Assembly (NCBI RefSeq): GCF_030268225.1
Contig: NZ_BSQG01000001.1
Coordinates: 310,001-374,000, forward strand
From: Nocardiopsis ansamitocini
GTDB taxonomy: Bacteria > Actinomycetota > Actinomycetes > Streptosporangiales > Streptosporangiaceae
DNA length: 64,000 bases
Direction: 5' to 3'
Translations under genes and position numbers: made by a program
The notes under the pieces: generated by a model
What the model saw: the letters and a program-made list of their open reading frames with translations, nothing else
Told to the model about the DNA's origin: nothing
Database searches by the model: none
In this document: positions 53,085 through 62,666 of the stretch, piece after piece
Layout of the letters: every line of letters begins with the position of its first letter
Numbering within the stretch: position 1 is the first letter of the stretch

Positions 53085-54101
53085 TCACGGCTCCCGGATC
53101 CTCTCGGCGGCCCGGAAGCGGGCCGACGCGGCACGGGGGTTGCGCTCGTTCTCGTGTTCCGAGGGCTGTTCGGAACCGCGGGTGAGCAACCGGAGTTCGG
53201 GCTGCCGGTCGGGCAGCGGCACCGGTAGGTCCTGGGGGGTGGTGTCGGTGCTCAACGCGGCCAGGGCACGCTTGGTGAGCCGGTCCTCCAGGGAGTGGTA
53301 GGACAGCACCGCGATGCGCCCTCCGAGGGCGAGACGCCCGATTGCCGCGGGAAGCGTCCGTTCCAGGATGGTGAGCTCGGCGTTGACCTCGATGCGAAGC
53401 GCCTGGAAGGTGCGCTTTGCAGGGTTTCCGCCCGTGCGTCGGGTCGCGGCCGGGATGGCGTCGCGCACCAGTTCGGCGAGGGCGCGCGTGGAGTCGAGGC
53501 GCGCCTTGGTCCGCTCGCGCACGATGGCCGCGGCGACCCGCGAGGCGAAGCGCTCTTCTCCGTAGACCTTGAGGATGCGGGAGAGCTCTCCCGCGGAGTA
53601 GGTGTTGACCACCTCGGCAGCCGTTCTGGGCTGTGTGCGGTCCATCCGCATGTCCAGCGGGGCGTCGTAGGAGTAGGCGAAGCCCCGGTCGGCCTCGTCG
53701 AGTTGCGGGGAGGACACGCCGAGGTCCAACAGCACGCCGTGGACGCGGTCGATGCCGAGGCCGTCCAGTGCGCTCGGGATGTCGGAATAGATCGCGTGGA
53801 CGAGATCGATCCGATCGGCAAAGGGGGCGAGACGCTGGGCGCTGCGCTCCAACGCGGTGGTGTCGCGGTCCACGCCCACCAGGCGCAGCCCGGGGTGGGC
53901 ACAAAGAAGCGCCTCGGAGTGGCCGCCGAGACCGAGTGTGCCGTCCACGACGACGGCTCCGGGTTCGGACAGCGCCGGGGCGAGAACCTCCAGGACACGG
54001 TCCAGCATCACCGGGACGTGGGCCGGTCGGGGGTCGGTGGGGTCACCCGGACGCGGCCGTTCGCTCTGCTTCGCCACGTCGTCACCCATCAGCACTTCCA
54101 T
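53085..54101 (-). CDS. rsmH: 16S rRNA (cytosine(1402)-N4)-methyltransferase
   Basis: A 338-residue SAM-dependent enzyme (MraW) that methylates C1402 of 16S rRNA. Motifs: [13 protein letters not shown] near 28, [11 protein letters not shown] near 51, [18 protein letters not shown] near 125, LRIEVNAEL near 235 and [12 protein letters not shown] near 267. The ATG at 54101 sits close to a GAGGGGG run; ATG 54089 is a possible alternative. It is the second gene of the cluster. Confidence 0.97.
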   Translation of the reverse strand: MEVLMGDDVAKQSERPRPGDPTDPRPAHVPVMLDRVLEVLAPALSEPGAVVVDGTLGLGGHSEALLCAHPGLRLVGVDRDTTALERSAQRLAPFADRIDLVHAIYSDIPSALDGLGIDRVHGVLLDLGVSSPQLDEADRGFAYSYDAPLDMRMDRTQPRTAAEVVNTYSAGELSRILKVYGEERFASRVAAAIVRERTKARLDSTRALAELVRDAIPAATRRTGGNPAKRTFQALRIEVNAELTILERTLPAAIGRLALGGRIAVLSYHSLEDRLTKRALAALSTDTTPQDLPVPLPDRQPELRLLTRGSEQPSEHENERNPRAASARFRAAERIREP

Positions 54102-54399
54102 CCCCCTCGCCGTCCGCAGCCGCTCATACGGTGCGGTCCGGTCTCACATCCCCGTGCGCCTGTTCGGCGCATTGCCGCCACGAATCAACCGTTGGGCCGG
54201 TTCGGGCCCGCGAACGCCGATGTCACCGCGGTTGTCTCTCGCGGCCGTCACCTGACGCCGGGGAAGATGCCTCAGCTGACCTGGATCGTTCTCGTTCGCG
54301 GGCTCGGACCGGGCAAGGATCGACGGTCGTGACCCCGTCTGTCTATCGACCCGCGTCGCCGGTTCGGTTGGCCGAAACCTGCGCGACGGTGCCGTGGAG

Positions 54400-54831
54400 T
54401 CACAGCACCCCCGGCAACACCTCCTCCGACAGATCCGCGAATACCTCTTCCTGTTCGGCCTCGTAACGGGCCCAGGCCTGCGCGTCCCAGATCTCCAGGC
54501 GCGTGTTGGCCCCGATGACCACGCAGTCCCGGTCCAACCCCGCATAGGAGCGCAGGGTGCCGGGGACGGTGACCCGGCCCTGTTTGTCGGGCCGTTCATC
54601 GGACGCACTGGCGAAAAAGACGCGACTGTAGTCGCGCACTGCTTTGGCGGTGACGGGAGCTGATCGAAGGGCTTCGGTGATGCGCTCGAATTCGCGCACC
54701 GGAAAGGCGTAGAGGCAGCGCTCTTGGCCTTTCGTGACCACCAGTCCCCCCGACAGTTCGTCGCGGTACTTCGCCGGAAGGAACAAGCGTCCCTTCTCGT
54801 CGAGGCGTAGCGAGTGGGTTCCGAGAAACAT
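54400..54831 (-). CDS. mraZ: transcriptional regulator MraZ
   Basis: A 143-residue protein with two AbrB-like repeats. The first begins [26 protein letters not shown] (split over 1-26), and the second has [18 protein letters not shown] near 84-101. MraZ binds repeats before its own gene and represses the dcw cluster in E. coli. ATG 54831 follows GGAGGTGGGG. Four direct repeats at 54871-54906 upstream are the likely binding sites. The 298-bp gap to rsmH shows no gene. Confidence 0.96.
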   Translation of the reverse strand: MFLGTHSLRLDEKGRLFLPAKYRDELSGGLVVTKGQERCLYAFPVREFERITEALRSAPVTAKAVRDYSRVFFASASDERPDKQGRVTVPGTLRSYAGLDRDCVVIGANTRLEIWDAQAWARYEAEQEEVFADLSEEVLPGVL

Positions 54832-54870
54832 CGGCCCCACCTCCCCAAGCCTCCGTGGAGCAGTCCCCTC

Positions 54871-54906
54871 CTCCACGCGGCCCCACTGTACTCCACTCTC
54901 CTCCAC
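54871..54906 (-). promoter_or_regulatory. MraZ-type operator, four 10-bp-spaced repeats
   Basis: On the minus strand GTGGAG (54906), GTGGAG (54896), GTGGGG (54886) and GTGGAG (54876) are exactly 10 bases apart, 40-75 bases before the mraZ start. MraZ boxes in other bacteria are TGGG-like direct repeats at the same 10-bp period. Confidence 0.85.
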
Positions 54907-55087
54907 AGTGAACAGAATCCACGCCCGCCACGACCAGCCATCTCCGACAAAACAGCAGGTCAGGGGCGGTGGAGCGGAGTGGGGGGCTGCGCACCTCCCA
55001 CGGGGTGTCGTGGGATGGGTGCTCCCCGGGCCGCACCGCACCAGCGCGGACCAGGCGCGGCACCGCGCAGGTCAACTTCGTCGTTTT

Positions 55088-55099
55088 GGTTTGCAAACC
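55088..55099. promoter_or_regulatory. perfect 12-bp palindrome GGTTTGCAAACC
   Basis: A perfect dyad in the divergent mraZ-moxR region, 57 bases before the moxR start and next to a TAGCCT (55113-55118) that could be a -10 element for moxR. It could be an operator of unknown type. Confidence 0.4.
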
Positions 55100-55155
55100 A
55101 CCGCTTTACGCCTAGCCTCGTTTTCGATCAGGGCAGACGCTGCGAGAGGGGACAC

Positions 55156-56148
55156 GTGTCACTTGACACGCGGTTGAACAGCCACGACAAAGGGGGCGTT
55201 GGCGGCGTCGCCGGTGTCCTGGCCACCGCCGAGAAGGTCCGCTCCGCCGTGGAGTCGGTCATCGAGGGCAAATCGGAGACGGTGCGCATCGCACTGACCG
55301 TGCTCCTTGCCGAGGGGCACCTGCTGATCGAGGACGTCCCCGGCGTCGGCAAGACCATGCTGGCCAAGGCACTGGGCCGCTCCGTCGACTGCCAGGTGAA
55401 CAGGGTGCAGTTCACCCCCGACCTCCTGCCGAGCGACATCACCGGTGTGAGCGTCTACCACCAGGAACTGCACGAGTTCCAGTTCCAGCCCGGACCGGTC
55501 TTCGCCCATATCGTGCTCGGCGACGAGATCAACCGCGCCTCGCCCAAGACGCAGTCGGCACTGCTGGAGTGCATGGAGGAGGGACAGGTCAGCGTCGACG
55601 GGGTGACCCGGTCCCTGGAACGCCCGTTCATGGTCGTCGCCACGCAGAACCCAGGGGACATGGAGGGCACCTATCCCCTGCCCGAGGCCCAGCGCGACCG
55701 GTTCATGGCCCGCATCGCCGTGGGCTACCCCTCCGCCCAGGCGGAACTGGACATGATCGACAGCCACAGTTCCCAGTCCCCGCTGGAGAGCATCCGGCCG
55801 GCGGCCAGTACCCACGACGTCCAGGCGATGATCGCGGAGGTGCGCTCCATCCACGTCTCCCCCGCCGTCAAGCGTTACGTGGTGGATCTGGTGGCGGCCA
55901 CCCGAACCTCCTCCGCACTGCGGCTGGGAGCCTCCCCGCGTGCCACCCTGCACCTGGTCCGCGCGGCCCGGGCCTACGCCGCCCTGGACAACCGCGGCCA
56001 CGTCCTTCCCGACGACGTTCAGGCCCTGGCCGTCCCCGTCCTCGCCCACCGGCTGCTCCCCAGCCCGGAAGCCCAACAACAACAGAGGCTGCCGGAACAG
56101 GTCGTCAGCGACCTCGTCTCCCGGTTGCCGGTCCCCGATCGCCGGTAG
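55156..56148 (+). CDS. MoxR family AAA ATPase
   Basis: A 330-residue AAA+ ATPase of the MoxR type, chaperone-like proteins usually encoded with DUF58 and transglutaminase-domain partners, as here. Walker A GVGKTMLAKAL is near 62, Walker B region HIVLGDEINRASPKTQSALLE near 118-138, sensor 1 ATQNP near 160 and YPLPEAQRDRFM near 174. GTG 55156 follows GAGAGGGG. A CGTGTCA-CT-TGACACG inverted repeat (55155-55170) covers the start codon. Confidence 0.93.
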   Translation: MSLDTRLNSHDKGGVGGVAGVLATAEKVRSAVESVIEGKSETVRIALTVLLAEGHLLIEDVPGVGKTMLAKALGRSVDCQVNRVQFTPDLLPSDITGVSVYHQELHEFQFQPGPVFAHIVLGDEINRASPKTQSALLECMEEGQVSVDGVTRSLERPFMVVATQNPGDMEGTYPLPEAQRDRFMARIAVGYPSAQAELDMIDSHSSQSPLESIRPAASTHDVQAMIAEVRSIHVSPAVKRYVVDLVAATRTSSALRLGASPRATLHLVRAARAYAALDNRGHVLPDDVQALAVPVLAHRLLPSPEAQQQQRLPEQVVSDLVSRLPVPDRR

Positions 56149-56277
56149 TACCGCGGCAGCGGGGCGTCTGCGCCCCGCAGCCGCGCCGCCCTCTGGCGCC
56201 GCCCACCCACCTGGCGAGGACACCGTCGTGCAGCACCTTTGCAGCGTCTGCCCACCCCGGACCACCGAGGTGGACGG

Positions 56278-57498
56278 ATGAACCCCTTTCGTTCCCTCAC
56301 CGCGCGCGGCCGGATCTTTCTGTGCGTGGGGCTGGTCATCGTCGTGGGCGCGCTCGCCGTCGGGGAGCGCGACCTGCTGCGTATCGGGGTATTCGTGGTT
56401 CTGCTGCCGGTGGTGTGCGCACTGGTGATGGTCAGGGTTCCGCGCGGTGTCACCCACACCAGGGAGTTGTCGCCGGCGCGGATACCGGTGGGCGGCGACT
56501 GCCGGGTGGCGCTGACCGTGGTCAACACGGGAAGGACGACGTCCCCTGGAAGCGTCCTGGTCGAGGACCGTCTTCCCTACGCTCTGGGTGATCCGCCCCG
56601 GTTCGCTCTCGGGCGGCTGCGCCCGGGCGAGCGGCGGACCGTCACCTACCGGTTGCGTTCGCACATGCGCGGTCGCTATCCCGTCGGCCCACTCACCCTG
56701 CACTTCGTCGACCCCCTTGGGTGCGCCCGCTTCACCCGTGAGGTGGGGACGGGGGCAACCCTGCTGGTCACCCCCGCCGTGGTGGACCTGGCGGGGGCGG
56801 TTCCGCGCGGGGACAGCGCCGAGAGCGGGGAGAGCCGGTTGCGCGTCTCCGCCAGTGCGGGCGACGACGACGCCGTACCGCGCGCGTACCGGCACGGTGA
56901 CGGAATGCGCCGGGTGCACTGGCGCTCCACCGCGCGAAGGGGACAGCTGATGGTTCGACGCGAGGAGCAGCAGTGGCGCGACCACAGTTCGATCCTGTTG
57001 GACGTCCGATCCGTGGCCCACGCAGGCCAGGGAACGGACTCTTCGCTGGAGACGGCGATCACCCTGGCCGCGTCCATCGCGGTGCACCTGTTGAAACGGG
57101 GGCAGGAACTGCGGTTCATGGCCGGAAAGACCGAGATCAGCCCGCTTCACCGCGGCGACCAGGTACTGGACGCACTGGCGGTCCTCCAGACCGAACCGGG
57201 GACCTCGCTCAAGGAAGGGACCGCCCTGGTGGGCCAGTCCACGATCAGTGGACGCGGTCTGCTGGTGGCCGTGGTGGGAGCACTGCGTACCGACGAGGCG
57301 CGCACCCTGGCCGCCTGCCACGGCGAACGGGGCAACGGTCGGGTGGTGGTGTTCACCCCGGGGGCCGCCTGGGCCGCACCCGAGGCGGCGGACCGCGCCC
57401 GGGAGCACCTCGTCCAGGCGGGATGGCGGGTCCTGGAACCGAGTTCCGCCGATGAACTGGGCGCGCTGTGGAGCGGCCTTGCCGCTGGTGTCCGATGA
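56278..57498 (+). CDS. DUF58 protein
   Basis: A 406-residue protein with two N-terminal hydrophobic segments (about 9-28 and 32-53), an immunoglobulin-like extracytoplasmic region, and the DUF58 domain containing RAYRHGDGMRRVHWRSTARRGQLMVRR (split over about 205-232), part of a vWA-like fold. MoxR-DUF58-transglutaminase sets are thought to act on envelope proteins, but the partners are not known. ATG 56278 has GAGGTGG upstream. It is 129 bases after moxR. The stop overlaps the next start as ATGA. Confidence 0.9.
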   Translation: MNPFRSLTARGRIFLCVGLVIVVGALAVGERDLLRIGVFVVLLPVVCALVMVRVPRGVTHTRELSPARIPVGGDCRVALTVVNTGRTTSPGSVLVEDRLPYALGDPPRFALGRLRPGERRTVTYRLRSHMRGRYPVGPLTLHFVDPLGCARFTREVGTGATLLVTPAVVDLAGAVPRGDSAESGESRLRVSASAGDDDAVPRAYRHGDGMRRVHWRSTARRGQLMVRREEQQWRDHSSILLDVRSVAHAGQGTDSSLETAITLAASIAVHLLKRGQELRFMAGKTEISPLHRGDQVLDALAVLQTEPGTSLKEGTALVGQSTISGRGLLVAVVGALRTDEARTLAACHGERGNGRVVVFTPGAAWAAPEAADRAREHLVQAGWRVLEPSSADELGALWSGLAAGVR

Positions 57499-59822
57499 GG
57501 CGGCACGGCGGTTTCAAACCGCGCGTGGCACTGCCCCTGGCAGCCATGGTCACCACACTGTGCGCGTTCTCAATGCTCGATCCGGTTTTCGCCACATCCG
57601 GCTGGTGGTACGGGTCTGCCCTGGCCGTGCTGGTCGTGACCGGCATCGGCGTCGCCCTGAGCTGGTCGAGGGTGCCCGCGATACTGGTGCCACTGGCCCA
57701 GATCGTGGGGGTGGCGTGCACGGTGACCGCCGTCTACGCGCCCGAATCCGCGATCCTCGGTTTCCTCCCCACTGCGGCTTCCTTCTCCGCCCTGAGCGAC
57801 CTGATCGCCCTGGGCTTCGGCGACATCCGGATGAACATCAGTCCCGTCCCTGTTTCGGCGGGACTGCTCGTCGTGATGACTGCGAGCCTGGGCGGCCTGG
57901 GCGTGCTCGTCCATCTGGTGGCGGTGCAGCTGCGCCTGGCCGGTCTCGCCGGAATGGCGCTCCTGGCACTGGTGTTCGTCCCTCTCACCGTGCACCACGA
58001 GGGAGTCACCTGGAGCGCGTTCGCGCTGACCGCGCTGGGATTTCTGCTGCTGCTGGCGGTGGAAGGCTCCGAGCGTTCCGCCGGATGGGGGCTGCGCGTC
58101 CCGCCTTCGGCCGAGGCGAAGAACACGTGGGCGAGCCGCACCGGCTCCTACCTGCGCCAGCTTCTCACCACCGCGCACATCGCCGTTGTCGCTGTGGTCC
58201 TGGCACTGCTGGTGCCCTTGGCGGTCCCCGGGATGGTCAACGACGCGGTGTTCGCTCTGGCCAGCGGGGCGCGCGACGGAGGGCAGACGGTGACGACGGT
58301 GAATCCGCTGGCCAGTCTGCGCCGCGACATCACCTCGCTGGGCGATCGGCGGATCCTGGAGTACCGGACCAGCCAGAGTCGGCCCGACTACCTGCGCATG
58401 CACGTCCTGGACACCTTCGACGGGGAGAACTGGACGATGTCGCCGGTCGAGGCGTCCCAGCGCAACCGGGTCGACGACCAGGACCTCCCCGAACCGGACG
58501 GGTTCGTCACCCCCGCCCCCGATCAGTTGGCCACGACCCAGGTCACGGTGAGCTCCGGGACCCAACGCATGGATTTCCTCCCCCTGCCCTACCCCACCCG
58601 CAACCTGGCGATCTCCGGTGACTGGTTCACCGACCCGGAGACCCTGATGGTGTTCTCCCCCCGCGGCGAGGCCAGAGGACTCACCTATGAGGCGGTCAGC
58701 GCCGCGCCCGAACCGAGCAGCGCCGCACTCGCCCGCACCAGCGCTACCGGGGCCCGCACCGTGGATTCGCGCTACCTGGATCTCCCCGACGGCGTCGACC
58801 CTCGGGTGAGGGAACTCGCGGAATCCATCACCGGTGATGCCAGTAGCACCCACGCGCGCGCGGTAGCCCTGCAGAACTGGTTCACCTCCGGGGACCGGTT
58901 CGACTACGACCTGAGCCCGGAACCGGTGCCCGAAGGCGCGGACCCGCTGGCGCACTTCCTCTTCGAGGACCGGGTCGGCTACTGCCAGCAGTTCTCAGCG
59001 GCGATGGCAGTCATGGCACGCCAACTGGGCATTCCCGCCAGGGTCGCCGTGGGGTACACCTCCGGGACCTCGGTCTCCGCCGACCGCTGGATCGTGACCG
59101 AGCGCAACGCCCACGCCTGGCCGGAGCTGTACTTCGAAGGCGCCGGATGGCTGCGGTTCGAGCCGACGCCGTCCTCGACCGATGCCCAGCCCAGTGCCAC
59201 CGTCCCCGGCTACGCCTACCCGGCGGAACCCGACACCTCCTCGCCCGAGGGCCCGGGGTCGGCGGCACAGCCCGAGGACAGCGAGGGCGCGGGGACCGAC
59301 AGCGAGTCCGGCGAGACCTCGGCACCCGTGCCCGGCGGCAACCTGGCCGACGACTTCGGGGGCGGCACAGTGGTGGAGGAGTCCTTCCCCTGGACCGGCG
59401 TACTGATCGGTATCGGAGCGGTCGCGGCGCTGTTGCTGCTGCCCGCGCTGATCCGCGGTGCGGTGCGACGGGTCCGCTGGGGCAGGGCCCGCGATGCGCT
59501 GGGGCGCTCACGTGCGGCATGGCTGGAACTGCGCGACGACCTCGTGGACCTGGGGGTGGAGTGGCGTCCTGCGGAGAGTCCGCGCGGGCTGGGCCGGCGT
59601 CTGGAAAACGAGTACCGGCTGGGTTCACACGCCAAGGAGTCCCTGCGTCGGATCGTGGCTGCCGAGGAGGCCGCACGATATGCGCCGGACCCGCTGGAAG
59701 GCCGGGGGCTGGGGAGCGACGGTCGCACGGTCCGGCTCGCCCTGGGGGCGCTGCAGTCCACCCGAGCCCGAATCACGGCGGTGCTGTTGCCCCGATCGCT
59801 CTACACCTCACGCCGGTTCTGA
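57495..59822 (+). CDS. transglutaminase-like membrane protein (TgpA-like)
   Basis: A 775-residue protein with six hydrophobic segments in residues 1-260, a large extracytoplasmic region with a transglutaminase core, a Ser/Glu/Pro-rich linker (about 575-625), one more helix (about 633-653) and a cytoplasmic DUF4129-like tail. The catalytic Cys is in RVGYCQQFSAAMAV near 497 and the His in NAHAWPELYF near 540. This matches the TgpA/YebA layout. Its last 12 bases form one arm of a bidirectional hairpin. Confidence 0.92.
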   Translation: MRRHGGFKPRVALPLAAMVTTLCAFSMLDPVFATSGWWYGSALAVLVVTGIGVALSWSRVPAILVPLAQIVGVACTVTAVYAPESAILGFLPTAASFSALSDLIALGFGDIRMNISPVPVSAGLLVVMTASLGGLGVLVHLVAVQLRLAGLAGMALLALVFVPLTVHHEGVTWSAFALTALGFLLLLAVEGSERSAGWGLRVPPSAEAKNTWASRTGSYLRQLLTTAHIAVVAVVLALLVPLAVPGMVNDAVFALASGARDGGQTVTTVNPLASLRRDITSLGDRRILEYRTSQSRPDYLRMHVLDTFDGENWTMSPVEASQRNRVDDQDLPEPDGFVTPAPDQLATTQVTVSSGTQRMDFLPLPYPTRNLAISGDWFTDPETLMVFSPRGEARGLTYEAVSAAPEPSSAALARTSATGARTVDSRYLDLPDGVDPRVRELAESITGDASSTHARAVALQNWFTSGDRFDYDLSPEPVPEGADPLAHFLFEDRVGYCQQFSAAMAVMARQLGIPARVAVGYTSGTSVSADRWIVTERNAHAWPELYFEGAGWLRFEPTPSSTDAQPSATVPGYAYPAEPDTSSPEGPGSAAQPEDSEGAGTDSESGETSAPVPGGNLADDFGGGTVVEESFPWTGVLIGIGAVAALLLLPALIRGAVRRVRWGRARDALGRSRAAWLELRDDLVDLGVEWRPAESPRGLGRRLENEYRLGSHAKESLRRIVAAEEAARYAPDPLEGRGLGSDGRTVRLALGALQSTRARITAVLLPRSLYTSRRF

Positions 59823-59869
59823 CCCGGGCTCCCCTCCGCACGGGCAAGGGACACGGGTCAGAACCGGCG
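59811..59869. terminator. bidirectional hairpin between convergent genes
   Basis: CGCCGGTTCTGACCCG (59811-59826) pairs perfectly over 16 bp with 59854-59869. It includes the stop and last codons of the transglutaminase gene and lies 10 bases from the end of the convergent DUF3040 gene, so it can serve both. Confidence 0.75.
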
Positions 59870-59879
59870 AGGAGCGCTG

Positions 59880-60284
59880 TTACTCGCCCTCTTGCCGGCG
59901 ACGCCAGCGCTCCTCGAAGCGGTTCATCATTCCAGGGCGCTGTTGCCGACGCTGCTTGGGCTGGGCCGCCTGCTCGCCCTCGGCCCCGGACGTCCCGCCT
60001 GCGGCACCGCGAAGCCCGGAGAGACCCCAGAGCACCGACGCCAGCATGACGATGAAGCCCACGATGCTGACACCGACGGTCCACGGCTGCTCCGAGGCGG
60101 TGATCAAACCGCCGAGGAGCAAAAAGATGCCCAGCACGAAGCCGATCGATGCTTTGATGATCCGGCGCTTGTAATGGACCTGCGGGTTCGTCTGACGAAC
60201 GGTGTTCGCGAACTTCGGGTCCTCGGCATACAGCGCCCGCTCGATCTGTTCGAGCATGCGCTGCTCGTGTTCAGAGAGCGGCAC
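59880..60284 (-). CDS. DUF3040 membrane protein
   Basis: A 134-residue actinobacterial DUF3040 protein. PLSEHEQRMLEQIERALYAEDPKFA (split over 2-26) is the family N-terminus, followed by two hydrophobic segments (about 52-70 and 76-96) and a basic Gln/Arg-rich tail. The function is unknown. GTG 60284 follows GGGAGG by four bases; a longer frame upstream has no support. A TTTTCA-N18-TATTCT promoter-like pair lies at 60387-60358. Confidence 0.9.
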   Translation of the reverse strand: MPLSEHEQRMLEQIERALYAEDPKFANTVRQTNPQVHYKRRIIKASIGFVLGIFLLLGGLITASEQPWTVGVSIVGFIVMLASVLWGLSGLRGAAGGTSGAEGEQAAQPKQRRQQRPGMMNRFEERWRRRQEGE

Positions 60285-60357
60285 GACGCCTCCCAAAAAC
60301 AGTCCCCGGTTGGGGCGACGGGTACTGAACAACGGTCTGATGGCCAGTGATATGCCC

Positions 60358-60387
60358 AGAATACGGGGACTTAGCGCCCGGTGAAAA
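60358..60387 (-). promoter_or_regulatory. candidate promoter of the DUF3040 gene
   Basis: TTTTCA (60387-60382) and TATTCT (60363-60358) on the minus strand are 18 bases apart, about 74 bases before the start codon, in a locally AT-rich stretch. Confidence 0.4.
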
Positions 60388-60502
60388 GAAAAGATGTGCG
60401 CGTAGGTGACCCACATGAGTCACATTACCCTCGACCTCTGTCGGTTTCACGGGTTCCCACATCCCTCTTTCTCCCCCAGATCAGGGGAATCGCTGTACGG
60501 CC

Positions 60503-60516
60503 GGGGGTGTCCCCCC
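60503..60516 (-). terminator. short hairpin after dinB
   Basis: GGGGG and CCCCC around a 3-base loop lie 38 bases after the dinB stop. A second small hairpin (TGCCGC-GAG-GCGGCA, 60528-60542) is closer. Both are weak. Confidence 0.35.
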
Positions 60517-60553
60517 TGAGTAGAACGTGCCGCGAGGCGGCAAAGTTGCCGGA

Positions 60554-61825
60554 TCATCCTTTGTCTTCCTCCCGAGCCGCAAGGACGGCCGGACCGATCA
60601 TGTTGGCCCCGAACTTCCGGGCCACGGCGTCCATGACCTGCTCAGCGGCTCGCCAGTCACTGTCGGGCTCATCGAACGCGAGCTGGCGGTGCACCCGCTC
60701 TTGTGCTTCCAGCCCTTCGACCCGTACTCCCACGAGTCTCAGTGGTACCCCGTGCAGTCCGGAGGCTGCGTAGAGTTCACGGGCCGCCGCGAACACTTCC
60801 CTGGCGACATCGGTGTGTTCGGTGAGCGTGCGCGAGCGGGTGATGGTGCTGAAGTCGCCGCGGCGCAGTTTGACCACCACCGTGCGGCCCACCTGTCGGC
60901 TCTCCCGCAGGCGGCGCGCCACCTTCTCGACCAGTCTCAGCAGTTCGCGGTGGATGACCTCGGTGTCGAAGACGTCGGTATCGAAGGTCTCCTCGGCACC
61001 GATGCTCTTGTCCACGCTCTGGGGGCTGACCGGGCGGGGGTCGCGTCCCCACGACAGCTCCGCCAGGTGGGTGCCGAGCGCCTGGCCGAGTTCGTGGCGC
61101 AACATCTCGGGCGGGGTACGCGCGACATCTCCCACCGTGCGCAGTCCCAGGCGTTTGAGGGTCTGCTCGGTCTTCTCCCCGACCCCCCACAGCGCACCGA
61201 CCGGCAGCGGGTGCACAAAGGCGGTGACATGCGCGGTGGGAATCAACAGCAGTCCGTCGGGTTTGCAACGGGTGGAGGCGAGCTTGGCGACGAACTTGGT
61301 CGCCGCGACCCCCACCGAACAGGTCAGGCCCTGCTCCGCGCGGACTCTGGAACGGATGAGTTCGGCCACGCGCACCGGACCGCCGAGCCTGCGCCGGGCT
61401 CCGGCCACGTCGAGGAACGCCTCGTCCACCGACAGGGGCTCGATCTCGGGAGTGACCGAACGCAGGATGTCCATGACCGCCGCCGAAACCCTGCGGTAGG
61501 CGGCACCGTCCGGGGGGAACACCACGGCGTCCCGGCACAGCCGAAGCGCACGTGACATGGGCATCGCGGAGTGGACTCCGTACTCCCTGGCCTGGTAGTT
61601 GGCCGCCGAGACCACTCCGCGCGGACCGGTACCGCCGACGATGACCGGGCGGCCCCCGGTCTCGGGGTGACGCAGCTGCTCGACCCCGGTGAAGAAGGCG
61701 TCCATGTCGATGTGCAGGATCGAACAGTCGTCGTCATCGGGAACGCCGCTGTCCAGCGGGACGATCCCCTGCTCGGTCACCATGCCGCGCACGGCCCTGC
61801 CGCGTTCGAGTTGGCGCCGACTCAT
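60554..61825 (-). CDS. dinB: DNA polymerase IV (Y family)
   Basis: A 423-residue error-prone polymerase. The catalytic palm motifs are ILHIDMDAFFTGVEQL near 36, with the first metal aspartates, and PLSVDEAFLDVAGARR near 128. SVGVAATKFVAKLAS near 171 and the HhH region LWGVGEKTEQTLKRLG near 215 follow. The little-finger domain (about 270-380) is present. There is no clear beta-clamp peptide at the end. The ATG at 61825 and ATG 61783 are both possible starts. No LexA box was recognised upstream. Confidence 0.94.
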   Translation of the reverse strand: MSRRQLERGRAVRGMVTEQGIVPLDSGVPDDDDCSILHIDMDAFFTGVEQLRHPETGGRPVIVGGTGPRGVVSAANYQAREYGVHSAMPMSRALRLCRDAVVFPPDGAAYRRVSAAVMDILRSVTPEIEPLSVDEAFLDVAGARRRLGGPVRVAELIRSRVRAEQGLTCSVGVAATKFVAKLASTRCKPDGLLLIPTAHVTAFVHPLPVGALWGVGEKTEQTLKRLGLRTVGDVARTPPEMLRHELGQALGTHLAELSWGRDPRPVSPQSVDKSIGAEETFDTDVFDTEVIHRELLRLVEKVARRLRESRQVGRTVVVKLRRGDFSTITRSRTLTEHTDVAREVFAAARELYAASGLHGVPLRLVGVRVEGLEAQERVHRQLAFDEPDSDWRAAEQVMDAVARKFGANMIGPAVLAAREEDKG

Positions 61826-61846
61826 CTGGGTCCGCCGTTCGTGGAG

Positions 61847-62623
61847 CTATGCGGGACGCCGGGCCAGCAGGTGCAGCTGGGTGGCGATACCGGAGAGACC
61901 GGGGTGGTCGGAGGCCGCGCGCTCCAGAGCCATCAGGGCTTCAGGAGTCTGGGCATCCTCGAAGACCCGCCCGGGGAGGAGGTCGGCCAGTACCCGGACC
62001 CCGCGCAGCCGGACATCGACCAGCCCTGCCTCGTGGGCGAGGGCGACGAGTCGTTCGGCGGTGAAGCGGCGCGGCATCGGGTCGGCGGTACCCCAGCGCC
62101 CGTCGGTGGACTCAAGGAGGTGCAGGGCGTCGTCGAGGTGACCGGCCAGGGCCCGGTGCAGGACCGCCGCCACGGCGTTGGCCGCGACCAGACTGACCGC
62201 ACCCTCCGGCCTGGTCACCGACACCACGTCGCGCAGCGCGGCAGCGGGGTCCTCGACGTACTCCAGGACGTTGTGCATCAGGACCAGGTGGGCGCGCCCC
62301 TCGGGCAGGAGGTCGGCCAGGTCCCGGGTCTCCCCCTGGATGGCGCGCACCCGCACGCCCGCTTCGGCGGCGCGGCGCTCCAACGCGGCCAGGGAGTCCG
62401 GACTGGGCTCCACGACGGTCACCTGGTGGCCGAGTTTCGCCAAAGGAACCGCGGAGCCGCCCGTGCCACCGCCCGCGTCCACGATCTCCAACGGGCCACC
62501 TGCCCGCGCGCTCGCGGCAGACAGTTCGGCGTCGAGTACTTCCCACACCACTGCGGTACGCGCCAGGCTGGCTGCGCGGTGGGATCCTGTGGTGGGGAAT
62601 GCGGCGCCGGCTCTGTCTGTCAC
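61847..62623 (-). CDS. class I SAM-dependent methyltransferase
   Basis: A 258-residue methyltransferase. The SAM-binding motif VDAGGGTGGSAVPLAKLG is near 48-65, the acidic loop end VVEP near 70, and VLMHNVLEYVEDP near 112. It resembles SmtA/CmoM-like enzymes, but the substrate is unknown. GTG 62623 follows GGAAAGGA by eight bases. It is 22 bases upstream of dinB on the same strand. Confidence 0.87.
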   Translation of the reverse strand: MTDRAGAAFPTTGSHRAASLARTAVVWEVLDAELSAASARAGGPLEIVDAGGGTGGSAVPLAKLGHQVTVVEPSPDSLAALERRAAEAGVRVRAIQGETRDLADLLPEGRAHLVLMHNVLEYVEDPAAALRDVVSVTRPEGAVSLVAANAVAAVLHRALAGHLDDALHLLESTDGRWGTADPMPRRFTAERLVALAHEAGLVDVRLRGVRVLADLLPGRVFEDAQTPEALMALERAASDHPGLSGIATQLHLLARRPA

Positions 62624-62666
62624 GAGCGAGTCCTTTCCTGACCGCGCGCCCTTGCGCGGGGTGACG

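Noticed and set aside
54814-55155. N-terminal extension of the MoxR frame across the mraZ promoter
   Set aside because: It would be antisense to the MraZ operator and mraZ start; the family start and ribosome site are at 55156.
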